From the NCBI GenBank assembly GCA_905339155.1, contig CAJPFJ010000022.1, positions 1 to 64,000 of the forward strand: a stretch of DNA of 64,000 nucleotides. The letters run 5' to 3'. Positions 51,883 through 60,614 of this stretch are shown one piece after another. The DNA is from Methanosarcinales archaeon. GTDB taxonomy: Archaea > Halobacteriota > Methanosarcinia > Methanosarcinales > Methanoperedenaceae. The translations under genes and the position numbers were made by a program. How positions within the stretch are numbered: position 1 is the stretch's first letter; every line of letters begins with the position of its first letter. The notes beneath the pieces were generated by a model, which was not told the origin of the DNA, ran no database searches, and worked only from the letters and a program-made list of their open reading frames with translations.

Positions 51883-53658
51883 TCAAATCTTGACTGTGTG
51901 AACCCTCCCGTCTCCTGTGGTCACTTTTACATAAGCCAGAGTCTTTTTTATATCAAAGGTTTTTGATTTTCTTGTGACTATCTTTTTCGCTGTGAGATCG
52001 GTTAAATTTATGATAGTATCAAGTAAAGCATCGCTTGGATCATAAAACTCGATCTTTGTGATTGCAGGATGCGCTATCGCAATATCCCCTTTTGTAAAAC
52101 TGATGTCAGGAGACTCTACTGTTGACCAGGTCAAAGCAGGCTGGTCAGTGGTTTTCCACAGATACAATTGTCTGTCAAAAGCAATGACTGTAGGAGTTGC
52201 TGTCAGGATAATAATCTCATCGCACAATGTCCTTGGGAATATCTTGACCGTTTCATCAAAAGACCTGCACGGCGTCAGCTCTACCCTGAGATCGAATCTG
52301 CCCGAACCCAACAGGATAACTGTAATATGTAAAAGCTCTCTAAGACCGTACTGTTTCCCGCTTCCGAATAAACTGCCAGACTGCACGCTCCTCAACAAAG
52401 GGAACGGCAACTCCACAGGAGATACTATGCTGCTTTCTAGTACACTCTGTTTTGAAAGCAGAAGATCTACCAGAATGTTACCTGCATTCCTGTATTCGAG
52501 TTTATCTGTGATTGTTGCGCTGGATAAATTAATGGTTAGTCCAGACTTATCTGATGTAAAGAAGTGCGCAGTAACCCCTGGTGATCTGAACAGAGATTGG
52601 TTTACTCCTAGTTTTGAATCTCCCTTAACGAAATCGCTTGAAAGTACGTTGCTGCTAACTAATTCAAACCCTATTACATTTCCTAAATCCGCCGGTATAA
52701 ATCCCCTCGCTGGTGTGCCTGTACTGCTTAACTCGAATTCTTTAACTGGTTTAGGGTATCCTGTTATACAGCTACTCTCCGGCGGACCCAGGTTCAGCAA
52801 GTCCAGCTTCTTGAATCCTCTGGATGTCATTACGGTTAATGTAATCGATTCATCAGCTTTTACGCATGTTCCTATTTCAATGATTTCATCGAATTTTTGT
52901 TCTGTGCTTTTCGGTAAATTCGATGATATCGATGCTTTTTGGATATTCAGTTTATTGTCAATAATTTCAGAACCACTTATATAATCATGGTCAAGGGACC
53001 CACTTCCTGACATTTCTAAAAGAACTAAATTCATAGATGCTGCCGGAAGGATTATTGATACTGAGGTAATTTGTGTTCTTGATAATCCCAGAACATTTGC
53101 GCCCCATATAGTCCCTGGCATTATCGATGGTATGTCTTTTTGTAGTTTTGATATCTCCAATAAAGCGATACTTTTTGGAATCGTGTTTATTGGTAATCCC
53201 CTTCTACCCGGGTCATCTATAAATGGCACAGTTGTTTCCAGGCTGAACAGTTTCCGTGTTTGTCTCTGAGATCCACTGAGAAGGCTATTGGTTCTAACGG
53301 CTTTCAAAAGTATGGTGCTGAGCCATGTATGCCCACTGCCTACCATTATACTATTGGCGGTTAGTGTCGCTCGAGATATGTTGTATACTGGATGCGGTGA
53401 AACCGATGACGATAGACTTATCAGTGTTTTTAAAAGTTTTATGATTACGGCATTTCTTTCTTCAGTGCCGAAAAGAAGGCCGGTTTGTGTTGCAGTCCTC
53501 AATATCAGGACAGGGTTGCTTTGAACAGAGCTGGATGGGCTTATTGCTATGATACTTGGTGTAATTTCATTGGATCCATAATCACCCTTGCCTCCAAAAA
53601 AGATTCCAGACTGCGCGCTTTTCGATAGCTTTAATTCAGACGATGGTAGGTCTGCCAT
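51883..53658 (-). CDS. 591-residue beta-rich protein ending in the HPAxKxIxFY module
   Basis: The long N-terminal region has many short strands with repeating Ser/Leu/Gly phrases (SGIFFGGKGDYGSN, TGLLFGTEERN, SGSLFGSGKQYG), suggesting internal repeats such as a beta-helix or beta-prism. The C-terminal ~70 residues are the shared module (HPAITKIEFYDPSDALLD, LTDLTAKKIVTRK, VKVTTGDGRVHTV). No signal or TM segment is seen. A fibre or spike is the best guess. Confidence 0.6.
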   Translation of the reverse strand: MADLPSSELKLSKSAQSGIFFGGKGDYGSNEITPSIIAISPSSSVQSNPVLILRTATQTGLLFGTEERNAVIIKLLKTLISLSSSVSPHPVYNISRATLTANSIMVGSGHTWLSTILLKAVRTNSLLSGSQRQTRKLFSLETTVPFIDDPGRRGLPINTIPKSIALLEISKLQKDIPSIMPGTIWGANVLGLSRTQITSVSIILPAASMNLVLLEMSGSGSLDHDYISGSEIIDNKLNIQKASISSNLPKSTEQKFDEIIEIGTCVKADESITLTVMTSRGFKKLDLLNLGPPESSCITGYPKPVKEFELSSTGTPARGFIPADLGNVIGFELVSSNVLSSDFVKGDSKLGVNQSLFRSPGVTAHFFTSDKSGLTINLSSATITDKLEYRNAGNILVDLLLSKQSVLESSIVSPVELPFPLLRSVQSGSLFGSGKQYGLRELLHITVILLGSGRFDLRVELTPCRSFDETVKIFPRTLCDEIIILTATPTVIAFDRQLYLWKTTDQPALTWSTVESPDISFTKGDIAIAHPAITKIEFYDPSDALLDTIINLTDLTAKKIVTRKSKTFDIKKTLAYVKVTTGDGRVHTVKI

Positions 53659-53687
53659 TTATGGTGAAAGGAAGAAAAATGATGGCA

Positions 53688-54770
53688 TCAATACGCATAT
53701 TTGATCGCTATCGGGAGTTTTGTTGAAGAATGTGAGCTTTCTTTTGCCAGGCACACATATTTCGTAGTTGAAGGACCTGGTTCAGATATTACATCCTGAT
53801 CGATTATTCCGGAACCTTCCCTCCACGGAAAGCAATGCTGTATAATACTCAATGGTTTGTTATTATATTGCGCCTCACTATGCACTATTCCTTTCATGAA
53901 ATACACGTTTGGCGGGCTGCCACCCTGACTCAATGCAGCCCATACTGGAAAATCAACACCTTTTATGCCAAGAGGAGTGAATGAATTGAGCCCGTTTGAC
54001 ACTTCCCCGCACCAGGTCTGTGTGATGTAAAAATAGTCGTTGGTGTCTCCTGTGGCATCAACGGTTGCATTCTGAGACCATGGGTGTAATACATGTGACC
54101 ATTTCTTGGTTAAAGCGTTCTGATTACCAGCTGACCAGGGGAAGTAATTCTGGAAAGTCTCGAAGTGCCATAGAGAATATGCGTCCAAATACTCTTTTGA
54201 CACCATCTTTTCCATGTTGAAACAATTCGATATCCCGTAACCCCATGGTGGTGTATCCGGTTTAGTCATGACGACCAGTCCATTGCCTTTATCCGGGGAA
54301 AGTGCGTCATCGTCCACCCACATCCAGTATGCTAAATTCATAGCCATCAGTGCAGCCCTGTTTGCCGCACTCATTCCGCTGTTCAACATACACGCAATGA
54401 GAAAAGTTCTTTGCACATCTCCACTCGGCAGGTGGGTGTTAAAATCCCATGCGCTCGATACAATAACTTCTATCCCGAATGCATATTGAGCGCTATCACT
54501 CCTCATCGTGAACATTGCCTGATTAATATCATAAAACGGAATCTGGAACGCCACATACATTGTCTTCTCCTGACCGGATTTCGCAGGATCTTCCCACTTA
54601 ATTAATCTTCTTTGATAAGCGGTTATTCCATAGTCAACATCAGTCCCATCTCCGGTATATCTTGTCAGGCCGCTGTATGGATTGGAGAATTTTGAATCTG
54701 ATGCTATTAATTTGTCAGCCATCATATTCAATAATGCCGGTATCGTTGTAGAACCGTTATAAAATGCCAT
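53688..54770 (-). CDS. structural-type protein, tandem paralog B
   Basis: This 360-residue protein starts MAFYNGSTTIPALLNMMADK and closely resembles 54832-55917 over its whole length, including WMWVDDDALSPDKGNGLVVM and PVWAALSQGGSPPNVYF. The differences concentrate in surface-like stretches in the middle. It has no export signal. Tandem, divergent copies are common for receptor-binding or decoration proteins. It is not matched to a family. Confidence 0.65.
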   Translation of the reverse strand: MAFYNGSTTIPALLNMMADKLIASDSKFSNPYSGLTRYTGDGTDVDYGITAYQRRLIKWEDPAKSGQEKTMYVAFQIPFYDINQAMFTMRSDSAQYAFGIEVIVSSAWDFNTHLPSGDVQRTFLIACMLNSGMSAANRAALMAMNLAYWMWVDDDALSPDKGNGLVVMTKPDTPPWGYGISNCFNMEKMVSKEYLDAYSLWHFETFQNYFPWSAGNQNALTKKWSHVLHPWSQNATVDATGDTNDYFYITQTWCGEVSNGLNSFTPLGIKGVDFPVWAALSQGGSPPNVYFMKGIVHSEAQYNNKPLSIIQHCFPWREGSGIIDQDVISEPGPSTTKYVCLAKESSHSSTKLPIAIKYAY

Positions 54771-54831
54771 GTTTAATCACCCTTCCGTATTTGGTTTTTG
54801 GATTCTATTCTTGATTTCATAAACATGTTCC

Positions 54832-55917
54832 TTAAAAGGCATACTTTATTGCCATTGGAAGTTTAACTGAACTATAGGGGCTTTCTTTTGCGAGACAAAC
54901 ATATTTTGTGGTCGAAGGACTCGGTTCGGAAATAATATCCTGATCTATTATGCCCTTGCCTTCTCTCCACGGGAAGCAGTGATGTATTGTTCCGATTGGT
55001 TTGTTATTATATCGCGGCTCGGCATGTATTATTCCTTTTATGAAATACACATTCGGCGGGCTGCCGCCCTGACTCAATGCAGCCCATACCGGGAAGTCAA
55101 CTCCCTTTATGCCTTCTATCGAAAAGGCATTGGTTCCCGCTCCACGTTGCCCCCACCAGGTCTGGGAAATATAATGGAAGTCATTAGCATCTCCGAGCGT
55201 ATCATCAGTTGCTGGCATAGCCCATGGATGCAATACCCATGCCCATTTCTTGGTAAGAGCATTCTGATTGCCACCCACATATGGCGTAGCGTTCCAGAAT
55301 GATTCAAAGTGCCATAGAGAATAACCATCCGAAAAGTCTTTTGTTTTCAGTTTCTCCATGTTGAAACAGGATGTGTGTGGATAACCCCATGTGACTGCAT
55401 CGGGTTTAAACATCACAACAAGTCCATTGCCTTTATCCGGGGATAGTGCGTCATCATCTACCCACATCCAGTATGCTAAATTAGTTGACATAAGCTGAGT
55501 TCCCTGCAAGGAAGTCATCCCTCCAGAGTATGAAGCCATGAAGATCAGTGTTCGCTGTACTTCTCCGCTCGGAAGATGGGTGTTAAAATCCCATGTGTTC
55601 GATACTATAACTTCTATACCAAACATATACCACGCTACATCCCCCCTGAACTGAAACATCGAATAATTTCCTGTGCTCCAGTAAGGAAGTTGGAATACTG
55701 TGTACATCGTTTTCTCCTGACCGGATTTCGCAGGATCTTCCCACTTGATTACTCTCCTTTGGTAAGCTGTTACTCCATAGTCAATATCGTTGGCGTCTCC
55801 AGTATACCTTGAGGCACTGTTATATGGGTTTGAGAATTTTGAATCTGATGCTATTAATTTATCAGCCATCATATTCAGCAGGCCAGGCAGGGTTGTAGAT
55901 CCATTATAAAATGCCAT
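54832..55917 (-). CDS. structural-type protein, tandem paralog A
   Basis: This 361-residue protein is the upstream copy of the pair, starting MAFYNGSTTLPGLLNMMADK. It shares the N-terminal ~75 residues and the last ~90 residues with paralog B, with more variation between about 85 and 290. It begins 2 bp after a 37-residue gene. Duplication with localised divergence suggests selection on an exposed surface. Confidence 0.65.
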   Translation of the reverse strand: MAFYNGSTTLPGLLNMMADKLIASDSKFSNPYNSASRYTGDANDIDYGVTAYQRRVIKWEDPAKSGQEKTMYTVFQLPYWSTGNYSMFQFRGDVAWYMFGIEVIVSNTWDFNTHLPSGEVQRTLIFMASYSGGMTSLQGTQLMSTNLAYWMWVDDDALSPDKGNGLVVMFKPDAVTWGYPHTSCFNMEKLKTKDFSDGYSLWHFESFWNATPYVGGNQNALTKKWAWVLHPWAMPATDDTLGDANDFHYISQTWWGQRGAGTNAFSIEGIKGVDFPVWAALSQGGSPPNVYFIKGIIHAEPRYNNKPIGTIHHCFPWREGKGIIDQDIISEPSPSTTKYVCLAKESPYSSVKLPMAIKYAF

Positions 55918-55919
55918 GT

Positions 55920-56033
55920 TTATTTTTTCTCCAAATTCTTGATCTCATCATTTGTCTTTTCTGTTTTGATTTCTGGTTTCGATTCTAGGAAAATACCTCG
56001 CTCTAAAGTTCCTTTACGGATCTGTGTCTCCAT
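55920..56033 (-). CDS. 37-residue charged small protein
   Basis: ATG 56033 overlaps the stop of the upstream gene (TAATG), and the frame ends TAA at 55920-55922, 2 bp before the next start. The sequence METQIRKGTLERGIFLESKP is followed by a Lys/Glu-rich tail. The tight stop-start arrangement on both sides supports translation, although the peptide is too short to assign. Confidence 0.5.
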   Translation of the reverse strand: METQIRKGTLERGIFLESKPEIKTEKTNDEIKNLEKK

Positions 56034-56392
56034 TATATGCCTCCGGATTTAATCCCATGAACAAGATTCTCTGGTGACATCAGCACCTTTGGTGTTGTAG
56101 CATTTGATTTACAGTCCCACTTTTTTGTTATCTCTCTTGATTCTGCATCTATGTATCCCACCGACTCCGAAACCAATTCTGTTGCCCCTGAAGCCATATC
56201 TGTCTCTGCGGTCTTAAAATGAAGAGCACATTGTGCATCTGGCGGGATAGCAATGGATGAGTCTGACACCATCCTGCCTTCAGAGTCTATCAATGCAAGG
56301 GAGAGTATCCTTAATTTCTTGTCTTCACAAAGAGCTTTAAGCTCGCTCCACGCCATGTCTTTTTCAGTTATTTTTAAATAAGCTTCAAACAT
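56033..56392 (-). CDS. unknown element protein
   Basis: This 119-residue protein starts MFEAYLKITEKDMAWSELKA, with a helix then beta strands. It is 11 bp after the 56404 gene in the same operon and its stop overlaps the 37-residue gene. It is not recognised. The operon order (small alpha/beta protein after a major structural candidate) is consistent with an assembly factor or a minor virion protein. Confidence 0.55.
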   Translation of the reverse strand: MFEAYLKITEKDMAWSELKALCEDKKLRILSLALIDSEGRMVSDSSIAIPPDAQCALHFKTAETDMASGATELVSESVGYIDAESREITKKWDCKSNATTPKVLMSPENLVHGIKSGGI

Positions 56393-56403
56393 CTTAAATT
56401 GCC

Positions 56404-56925
56404 TCAGCTGTAATTGAATGCCATTTTCGCTCTGCCTTTTCCTTCACCTGTCACATGAGCCCCAACCGGGGTGCCCGCCTGAACGAAAAGCTGGCAGAAG
56501 ATGAATTGCGTGAATTGATCTATCGCAGTTAGTTCTGATGCAATCCCGTCATCTTTCAGGAGAGCTTTGGCATCGGTATATGTTTTACCAGACGATGCAT
56601 TCCCGGTCTGTCTTGTGCCTGCGCTTCCCGGAGCTTCCCAGTCCTTGGTTATTTTATCATAATGCTGAATGCCGGTCTGGTTGTTGAAGCTGCCATCCAC
56701 ATAGAACTTCATTGCGTTGACCCTTGCATTCCCGCTCAGATCGGTAAGCTGCCCCCACACGACCTTTACAGCAGACCACGTGTCTGCGTCTATATTGAGT
56801 GAACCGAAGTTCAATGGCGTGACTATGTTGACTTCCGAATTGCCGATATCGGTGAACTTCTTGTTCGTTCCGGGACTTGCTTGATCGGTTCTTGTTACGA
56901 ATTTGATCACTGGAGTGGCTGCCAT
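56404..56925 (-). CDS. beta-rich probable structural protein
   Basis: This 173-residue protein starts MAATPVIKFVTRTDQASPGT. The ATG at 56925 is chosen because GGAGG lies 10 nt upstream; an in-frame ATG at 56940 would place that site inside the gene. It is beta-rich, with NARVNAMKFYVDGSFNN and a C-terminal hydrophobic strand set. It is the first gene of the operon, with its own TATA and operator-like motif. Tail-tube or head-fibre type is possible; not recognised. Confidence 0.6.
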   Translation of the reverse strand: MAATPVIKFVTRTDQASPGTNKKFTDIGNSEVNIVTPLNFGSLNIDADTWSAVKVVWGQLTDLSGNARVNAMKFYVDGSFNNQTGIQHYDKITKDWEAPGSAGTRQTGNASSGKTYTDAKALLKDDGIASELTAIDQFTQFIFCQLFVQAGTPVGAHVTGEGKGRAKMAFNYS

Positions 56926-56949
56926 TGAGAAAACCTCCATTTATCTTAT

Positions 56950-56973
56950 TATGCGTGCATGTTATAATACGTA
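56950..56973. promoter_or_regulatory. operator-like motif upstream of the 56404 operon
   Basis: On the minus strand TACGTA-TTATAA-CATGCA-CGCATA begins with a near-perfect left half site followed by A/T spacer and a second CGCATA half. A TATA-like ATATATAATGG (about 56981-56991) precedes it. The site covers the expected transcription start. Confidence 0.5.
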
Positions 56974-57109
56974 AAGATACCATTATATATTTTTCGCAAA
57001 TGATGGCTATTTTTCATGGGAATCTTATTATTCCATGTCAGGGAAAACCTTTAGTTCAGGGAGCGTTTTTACTTTAATATCAACCAGAAGAGAGGAGGAA
57101 AGAGATATT

Positions 57110-57607
57110 ATGAGAAATAAGCATGCGGCTGAACCTGAGGAGAGGGAACTTGTAATCACACGTATTTTCGATGCTCCAAGAGAGCTTGTGTGGAAATCAT
57201 GGACTGAGCCTGAACGCGTGAAGCGCTGGTGGGGGCCTAAAGGTTTCACGGCTCCTTTCTGCAAGATAGATTTGCGCGTGGGCGGCGTATTTCTTTACTG
57301 TATGCGATCACCGGAAGGAAAAGATTACTGGAGCACCGGTGTTTATCGTGTAATCGTTCCGATGGAGCGGATCGTCTGTACGGACAGCTTTTCGGATGAG
57401 GAAGGAAACGTGGTCCCTGCTACGTACTACGGGATGAGCCCGGACTTCCCTCTTGAAATGCTGGTGACCGTCACGTTCGAGGAGTCTGGAGGTAAGACAA
57501 AACTCATCCTTCGGCATACCGGCATCCCGCACGGCGCTGATCAGGAAGGGGCCGAGCAGGGCTGGAACGAATCCTTTGATAAACTCGCCGAAATCCTGAA
57601 TAATTAA
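57110..57607 (+). CDS. AHSA1/SRPBCC-domain protein
   Basis: This 165-residue protein has the Aha1-C/START-like fold pattern: [20 protein letters not shown], then [20 protein letters not shown], then [20 protein letters not shown], with a C-terminal helix ([17 protein letters not shown]). The family binds small hydrophobic ligands. The ATG at 57110 follows GAGGAGG. It is cellular in character and precedes a LigB dioxygenase by 6 bp. It is probably one operon of lateral origin. Confidence 0.88.
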   Translation: MRNKHAAEPEERELVITRIFDAPRELVWKSWTEPERVKRWWGPKGFTAPFCKIDLRVGGVFLYCMRSPEGKDYWSTGVYRVIVPMERIVCTDSFSDEEGNVVPATYYGMSPDFPLEMLVTVTFEESGGKTKLILRHTGIPHGADQEGAEQGWNESFDKLAEILNN

Positions 57608-57613
57608 AAGAGT

Positions 57614-58450
57614 GTGAGTCATATGGCGGGCAGCATAAAACAAGATTTGAGAGAATCCGAGAAAATGCCTATTCTCTTTATTGGTCATGGTTCGCCCATC
57701 AATATCATTCTGGATAATGACTTTACAAGGAGTCTTGCAAAACTGGGAAAGTCCCTGCCGAAACCAGAAGCTATTATGGTGATCTCGGCGCACTGGCTAA
57801 CAAAAGGAACCTTTGTTACATGTACGGAAAGACCGGAGACGATTTATGATTTTTATGGGTTCCCTGAAGAGCTATATGAAATAAAATATCCATGCTCTGG
57901 CTCACCGCAATCCGCCAGATTGGTGAAAGAATCTGTACATAAGGCGAAAGTAAATTTTGACTATAATTGGGGACTGGATCATGCTTCATGGGCCATCCTG
58001 AAACATATTTACCCGAAAGCTGATATCCCTGTGTTTGAAATGAGCCTGGATTATTCTTTTAATGACTGGCATCCGAAACCGGTACAGTATCATTATGGTC
58101 TGGCATCCGAGCTTGCAGGATTAAGGGAAAAAGGGATTTTGATCATAGGCAGCGGGAATATTGTTCATAACCTCGGGCTAATCGATTTTCATGATATTGA
58201 TGCAAAAACGTATGATTGGGCGGTAAAAATCGATGAAAAAATAAAATCGAATCTTATCAGCCGGAATCATAAAGAGTTGATCAATTATCCAGATATGGGA
58301 AAAGAAGCATATCTGGCGGCGCCTACACTTGACCATTATTTGCCGATGATATATTCGATCGCTTTACAGGGCAGGAATGAACCGCTGACATTCATTTATG
58401 AAGGATTTCAGAACGCTTCGATCTCCATGAGAAGCTTCCAGATCGGATGA
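57614..58450 (+). CDS. LigB-family (DOPA 4,5-dioxygenase-like) enzyme
   Basis: This protein of about 278 residues belongs to the class III extradiol dioxygenase family. It has the metal-site His in FIGHGSP and SAHWLT, then GLDHASW and GSGNIVHNLG. The start is GTG 57614 or ATG 57623; the conserved core begins MPILFIGHGSP. These enzymes open catechol rings with O2. In an anaerobe the gene is unexpected and suggests transfer or another substrate. It is cotranscribed with the SRPBCC gene. Confidence 0.87.
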   Translation: MSHMAGSIKQDLRESEKMPILFIGHGSPINIILDNDFTRSLAKLGKSLPKPEAIMVISAHWLTKGTFVTCTERPETIYDFYGFPEELYEIKYPCSGSPQSARLVKESVHKAKVNFDYNWGLDHASWAILKHIYPKADIPVFEMSLDYSFNDWHPKPVQYHYGLASELAGLREKGILIIGSGNIVHNLGLIDFHDIDAKTYDWAVKIDEKIKSNLISRNHKELINYPDMGKEAYLAAPTLDHYLPMIYSIALQGRNEPLTFIYEGFQNASISMRSFQIG

Positions 58451-58505
58451 TTGCTTTGCTTTGAAAGTAAAAGCAGCCGCCAAAAAGACCAGAGGTAAAA
58501 GAAGT

Positions 58506-58892
58506 ATGCAAACAAAAAACCAGTACATTCCTGGAGCATGTAATATCGGGAAAGGCGAGGTCAACAGAAGAATTCAGGGAGGCTGGTTCGGGCTAATCGT
58601 CACAATTTTTCTCTATGGTTTTCTGGTATATCTTGGCGCGCCGCGGCCATGGCGGCTTGTCATCTTTATTCCAGCAATGATGGCAGCGGTTGGTTTCCTT
58701 CAGGCTCGCATGCGTTTTTGCGCCTATTTCGGCATGCATGGCGTATTTAATTTTAGTCTCGAAGCAGGAAAGACCGAGATTGTCGGGCAGGCAGAGTTTC
58801 GCGCAATGGACCGCAGGAAAGCATTGCAGATCATTATATATTCGGTGGGTATAGGCGCACTGGTAGCGGCAGCAGCTTATTTTTTGCCGTGA
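58506..58892 (+). CDS. small membrane protein
   Basis: This 128-residue protein has TM segments at about 26-46, 48-65 and 105-126 with a short loop containing CAYFGMHGVFNF. The start ATG 58506 is within 55 bp of the LigB stop. The residues GKTEIVGQAEFRAMDRRKA sit in the loop before the last helix. Similar proteins occur in bacteria and archaea without known function. Confidence 0.65.
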   Translation: MQTKNQYIPGACNIGKGEVNRRIQGGWFGLIVTIFLYGFLVYLGAPRPWRLVIFIPAMMAAVGFLQARMRFCAYFGMHGVFNFSLEAGKTEIVGQAEFRAMDRRKALQIIIYSVGIGALVAAAAYFLP

Positions 58893-59021
58893 GACATATC
58901 GGTTATCGCATATGTTATTATTGACCTGAAATCCTTAAGGTTATTTGATTTGCATTATGATTTTATTGGATTCGTATCTTTCTCTTTGTTATAGGGAGTC
59001 CTGTCAGTTGCGGAGCGATAG

Positions 59022-59759
59022 ATGACTGCTGAAGTTACGATATCTCCTCAAAAGCATCCAGTTATCATCAGCTTCCCTCAACAATCTGATTACGAGAATA
59101 ACAAAACAAGAATCAAACGGATAATAAAAACCAAATACAAGCTCAACAAGTTCGTTTATACGACAGGAGAATGGTACAACGAAAACGACAAAGATCAGTC
59201 CGCTGTGGTAAAACGTTTCACCGATGAAAAAGGGTACACAAATGCTTTACTTTTCAAAGGAAATCAGCAATTGTTGGATGATGTAAAAGCTCTGCTTGAT
59301 TCTCTTCATATCATATACGAAGAAAAAGAAGTTTCCGAAAAAGAAGTACCTGAACAACAAGCTCCTACTCCTCCAGCTGTCTCAGAAGTTCCTATCATTG
59401 AAATAACTCAAGAAGAAATTTCTAAGATGCACAAAGAATCTGAAGACCGTGCATACAAAGATTATACAACGAGAAGAATTACAGCTTTCAATGCAGAGAT
59501 AAATGGAAAAGTGAGATCAGGATTGCTCAATGACGAGCAAGCGAATAAAATGAAAGAAGAATTCTCACGCAAGATGGAGATTTTCATTCATAAGTGGTCT
59601 GAAGCAGGAGATAAATGGTTAAAAGAAAAGCTCAATAGCCTGCGCTCAACAAAAGAAGAGGCTGAACCTGAAGACGATTTTGAGGATTTAATTGAAAAGC
59701 CAAAAGATGTTGAGTCGATAAAGGAAAAGAAAAAAGGTCGCAGAAAAGTGAAAAGATGA
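59022..59759 (+). CDS. unknown charged protein
   Basis: This 245-residue protein starts MTAEVTISPQKHPVIISFPQ. It has an N-terminal ~80-residue alpha/beta part, a Glu/Pro linker (about 98-120), a helical region (about 128-205) and an acidic-then-basic tail ending KKGRRKVKR. It has no membrane segment. It is not recognised. Base composition is AT-rich relative to the upstream operon, and it lies between cellular and virus-like genes, so it may belong to either. Confidence 0.55.
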   Translation: MTAEVTISPQKHPVIISFPQQSDYENNKTRIKRIIKTKYKLNKFVYTTGEWYNENDKDQSAVVKRFTDEKGYTNALLFKGNQQLLDDVKALLDSLHIIYEEKEVSEKEVPEQQAPTPPAVSEVPIIEITQEEISKMHKESEDRAYKDYTTRRITAFNAEINGKVRSGLLNDEQANKMKEEFSRKMEIFIHKWSEAGDKWLKEKLNSLRSTKEEAEPEDDFEDLIEKPKDVESIKEKKKGRRKVKR

Positions 59760-59775
59760 ACTTTCTTATAATATT

Positions 59776-60504
59776 TCAACTTTCCATGCCATAAAGCGCA
59801 CCTGCTAAATCACTCGCCCTTGGGGCCATCCCGTTATGATAATACAGGAATATGGGAACGGTCTCCAGTGCGGATAAGCTATCCATCTTTACCCATATGT
59901 GCGCAACCTTCCCTGCGGCATCCCAGGATTCAATCCAGTATGTTAGCAGTGTCTCGCCATCACTTCTTGTGAACCTGATATCGTCTCCACCCGATTTTAC
60001 CAGGGAAAAGTCCACGTAATTCGCGCAAGAAGGATCGTTTCCCTGGATCTCCACTAATACAGGGAAGCTGGTTTTGGATATCCCTGTTATCTCTGTAAGG
60101 TTGATTGTATTCCTGTACCTCCATGCCTGTAATGCAGAGGGGAATGTCACAACCCCCGGTATCTGCAAATTGCTGCGATCAACCTTTACCGGAGCCATGC
60201 TGATAAGCTTGGCATAGTTGTGCCAGGTGAGTTTGAGACCTCGCGTTTCTATGTAATTGATTATGGTCAGCTTTTCAACTTCTGATAGTGATTCTGCAAA
60301 TGCGAGACCTTCCCTGAACCGCTTCTGGACTTCTAACTGTTTCGGGGTTTTGTTCTTCTTTACACCATCATGCTTCCTTCTTATTTGCTCCCCGTAAAAA
60401 CCCTGATAAACACCTCTACCCTGCCTGCCTTTCTTGAAATCTCCGTGCTTATTTTTTATCTTTACCATACGGTCTGGAATATTATACTTATTTGACTTAT
60501 ACAT
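59776..60504 (-). CDS. DUF2341-type structural protein, C-terminally short
   Basis: This 242-residue protein has a basic N-terminus (about 1-45), the shared helical motif (KQLEVQKRFREGLAFAESLS, TWHNYAKLISM), and a DUF2341 domain from about 125 (RYRNTINLTE, FPVLVEIQGNDPSCANYVDF, AHIWVKMDSLSA, VPIFLYYHNGMAPRASD). The domain stops early at GALYGMES, where most members continue. It is convergent with the unknown 59022 gene. DUF2341 occurs in surface and tail proteins. Confidence 0.72.
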   Translation of the reverse strand: MYKSNKYNIPDRMVKIKNKHGDFKKGRQGRGVYQGFYGEQIRRKHDGVKKNKTPKQLEVQKRFREGLAFAESLSEVEKLTIINYIETRGLKLTWHNYAKLISMAPVKVDRSNLQIPGVVTFPSALQAWRYRNTINLTEITGISKTSFPVLVEIQGNDPSCANYVDFSLVKSGGDDIRFTRSDGETLLTYWIESWDAAGKVAHIWVKMDSLSALETVPIFLYYHNGMAPRASDLAGALYGMES

Positions 60505-60614
60505 TCTCCAGAGGGTGATTTAGGAATCCCATTCAACAACATAAAAAATTTTAGTATTAATCCTGAGAGGAAAAACGAAACATTATATTGACAAGAAACA
60601 GAAAGGCTAACAAA

